64,000 bases of DNA from JBHHUI01 sp965248775 (lineage in GTDB: Bacteria; Chloroflexota; Anaerolineae; Anaerolineales; JBHHUI01): the NCBI GenBank assembly GCA_965248775.1, contig OZ252150.1, positions 4,092,001 through 4,156,000 of the forward strand, given 5' to 3'. Both the position numbers and the translations under genes were made by a program. Each line of letters begins with the position of its first letter. Position 1 is the first letter of the stretch. The notes below the pieces were generated by a model. The model made no database searches and had not been told where the DNA came from. It saw only the letters and a program-made list of their open reading frames with translations. This document shows positions 63,173 to 64,000 of this stretch, in pieces.

Positions 63173-64000
63173 TCAAGTAGCGTAACAAGCCATATTTAGC
63201 AGAGAATCGAGCAATGCGCGCGGGACTTTTACGATATCGGGCTGCGACGGCGACATGGAAAAACCACTTGCCATCGGCCAGAGTTCACGCCGCACAGTTG
63301 CGATTGCATCAGAGAATGTTGGCAAAGGTTTGGCATACCAGGCAGCCGTTCGCACAGGGATTGGGTCATGCACATGCAACTTGTGAGCCGCCAGCGTGAC
63401 GCGCGCGATGGCGGCATCGGACCACTGGCGCTGTGTCTCAACTCCGAGGTGGGCGCGCACTTCTTCGAACGTGACTTCCAGCTGCCCGCGTTGTACGAAC
63501 CAGGTGATGACCTGTACCGGGTCAGCCCAGCGGTCCGTGCACAGCAAAGCTTGCGGCTTGAATTTGTCCTCCGGGTCGCGGATGAGAACCCAGCGCAGCG
63601 GCACAGTGGGCATCCCGCCGTGATACCAGACCGCCGTGCCGGCGGTGATTTCTACCGTGCGTTGTTTGTTGCTGTACCAGGCGACCGTGGTCTCCGTCCA
63701 AGCCGTTTCCGGGTCGTTCAGCCGGGCTTGCAATGTGGGTAAGCGGGCCCCCTTCCAGTGACCCAGGCCCCACTGGACTGGGTGCGCCGTGGCCGGCCGA
63801 GCTGTTCGGGCTTGCGCGGCGGTGCCGGTTGATACAGGGCTGCGTCCAGACGCAGACGTGTGACGACCGCCACCGGCTCGGAGAGCGACTGACAGGCATG
63901 CAGGAATTCCAGCGCGGCGTAGCTATTGTCGGCCACAAGCACCAACTTTCGGCTGGGCAACCAGCGGCGCAGCTGGAAGACCATTTGGCGCGCCCAGTCG
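63173..64000 (-). mobile_element. Decayed IS701/IS4-like DDE transposase, running off the window
   Basis: The frame enters from the right edge (VLVADNSYAALEFLHACQSL, with the second-strand Asp), runs to 63718 as GRPRRTQS and then slips (near 63775-63795) into another frame: GHWKGARLPTLQARLNDPE, WYHGGMPTVPLRWVLIRDP, LEVTFEEVRAHLGVETQRQW (with the catalytic Glu), ending MACYAT. A stretch is also missing after SDAAIAR compared with intact relatives. It is therefore a non-autonomous remnant. Terminal repeats could not be placed. Confidence 0.75.

Overview
The window looks like a chromosomal piece of an aerobic, probably chemoorganotrophic bacterium. I place it tentatively in the Chloroflexota. 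The reasons are indirect: a large c-type cytochrome maturation operon with a Cys-type CcmE, a fused cytochrome b with a Rieske protein and diheme cytochrome c, two molybdenum CO-dehydrogenase-like operons, LysM/sorbosone-dehydrogenase and Kelch lipoproteins, and no outer-membrane genes. There is no 16S rRNA or ribosomal protein to settle it.

Layout. 1-4 kb holds the end of a methyltransferase gene, a MATE/ANK-like exporter, a glycosyltransferase and a patatin. 4-12.6 kb is a minus-strand System I cytochrome c maturation operon (ccmE-F-H-G, a CcmI-like zinc-ribbon protein, a diheme lipoprotein, ccmA-B-C-D). 12.7-15.9 kb is a minus-strand Rieske/cytochrome b/diheme cytochrome c operon, closed by a terminator. 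16.2-19.3 kb has RNase D, a beta-CASP nuclease, a PPOX-fold protein and tRNA-Ser(CGA). 19.4-21.8 kb has a divergent prohibitin-like gene and a molybdopterin-binding protein.

The core is 21.8-46.2 kb on the plus strand. First comes a form II-type operon in S-L-M order (active-site AYRGAGR), preceded by a good promoter, a palindromic operator and a folded leader with an intrinsic terminator. Then follow an APC permease with USP domains, a cupin, and a GAF histidine kinase with a NarL-type regulator. Next is a form I-type operon in M-S-L order, whose large subunit carries AYRCSFR, the signature of true Mo-Cu CO dehydrogenase. Downstream are accessory genes: an NmrA-like reductase, a DinB/maleylpyruvate isomerase-like protein, a VOC protein, a maleylacetate-reductase-like dehydrogenase, an XdhC-YHS fusion, CoxG, CoxD (AAA+), CoxE (VWA), XdhC/CoxF and a gamma-glutamyltransferase. 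Together with the cytochromes this fits a cell able to feed electrons from CO, or a related substrate, into an aerobic chain.

46-64 kb is a mixed accessory region: a reductive-dehalogenase-like Fe-S protein with a small membrane partner, lipoproteins, sulfurtransferase, SDR, DprE1-like oxidase, an orphan Pycsar-effector-like membrane protein, two sensor kinases, a Ca2+-type P-ATPase and an IS remnant next to a cut DUF3179 gene. Several reading frames here are broken by a single change (in-frame TGA, one-base slips). I saw none of these in the first 48 kb.
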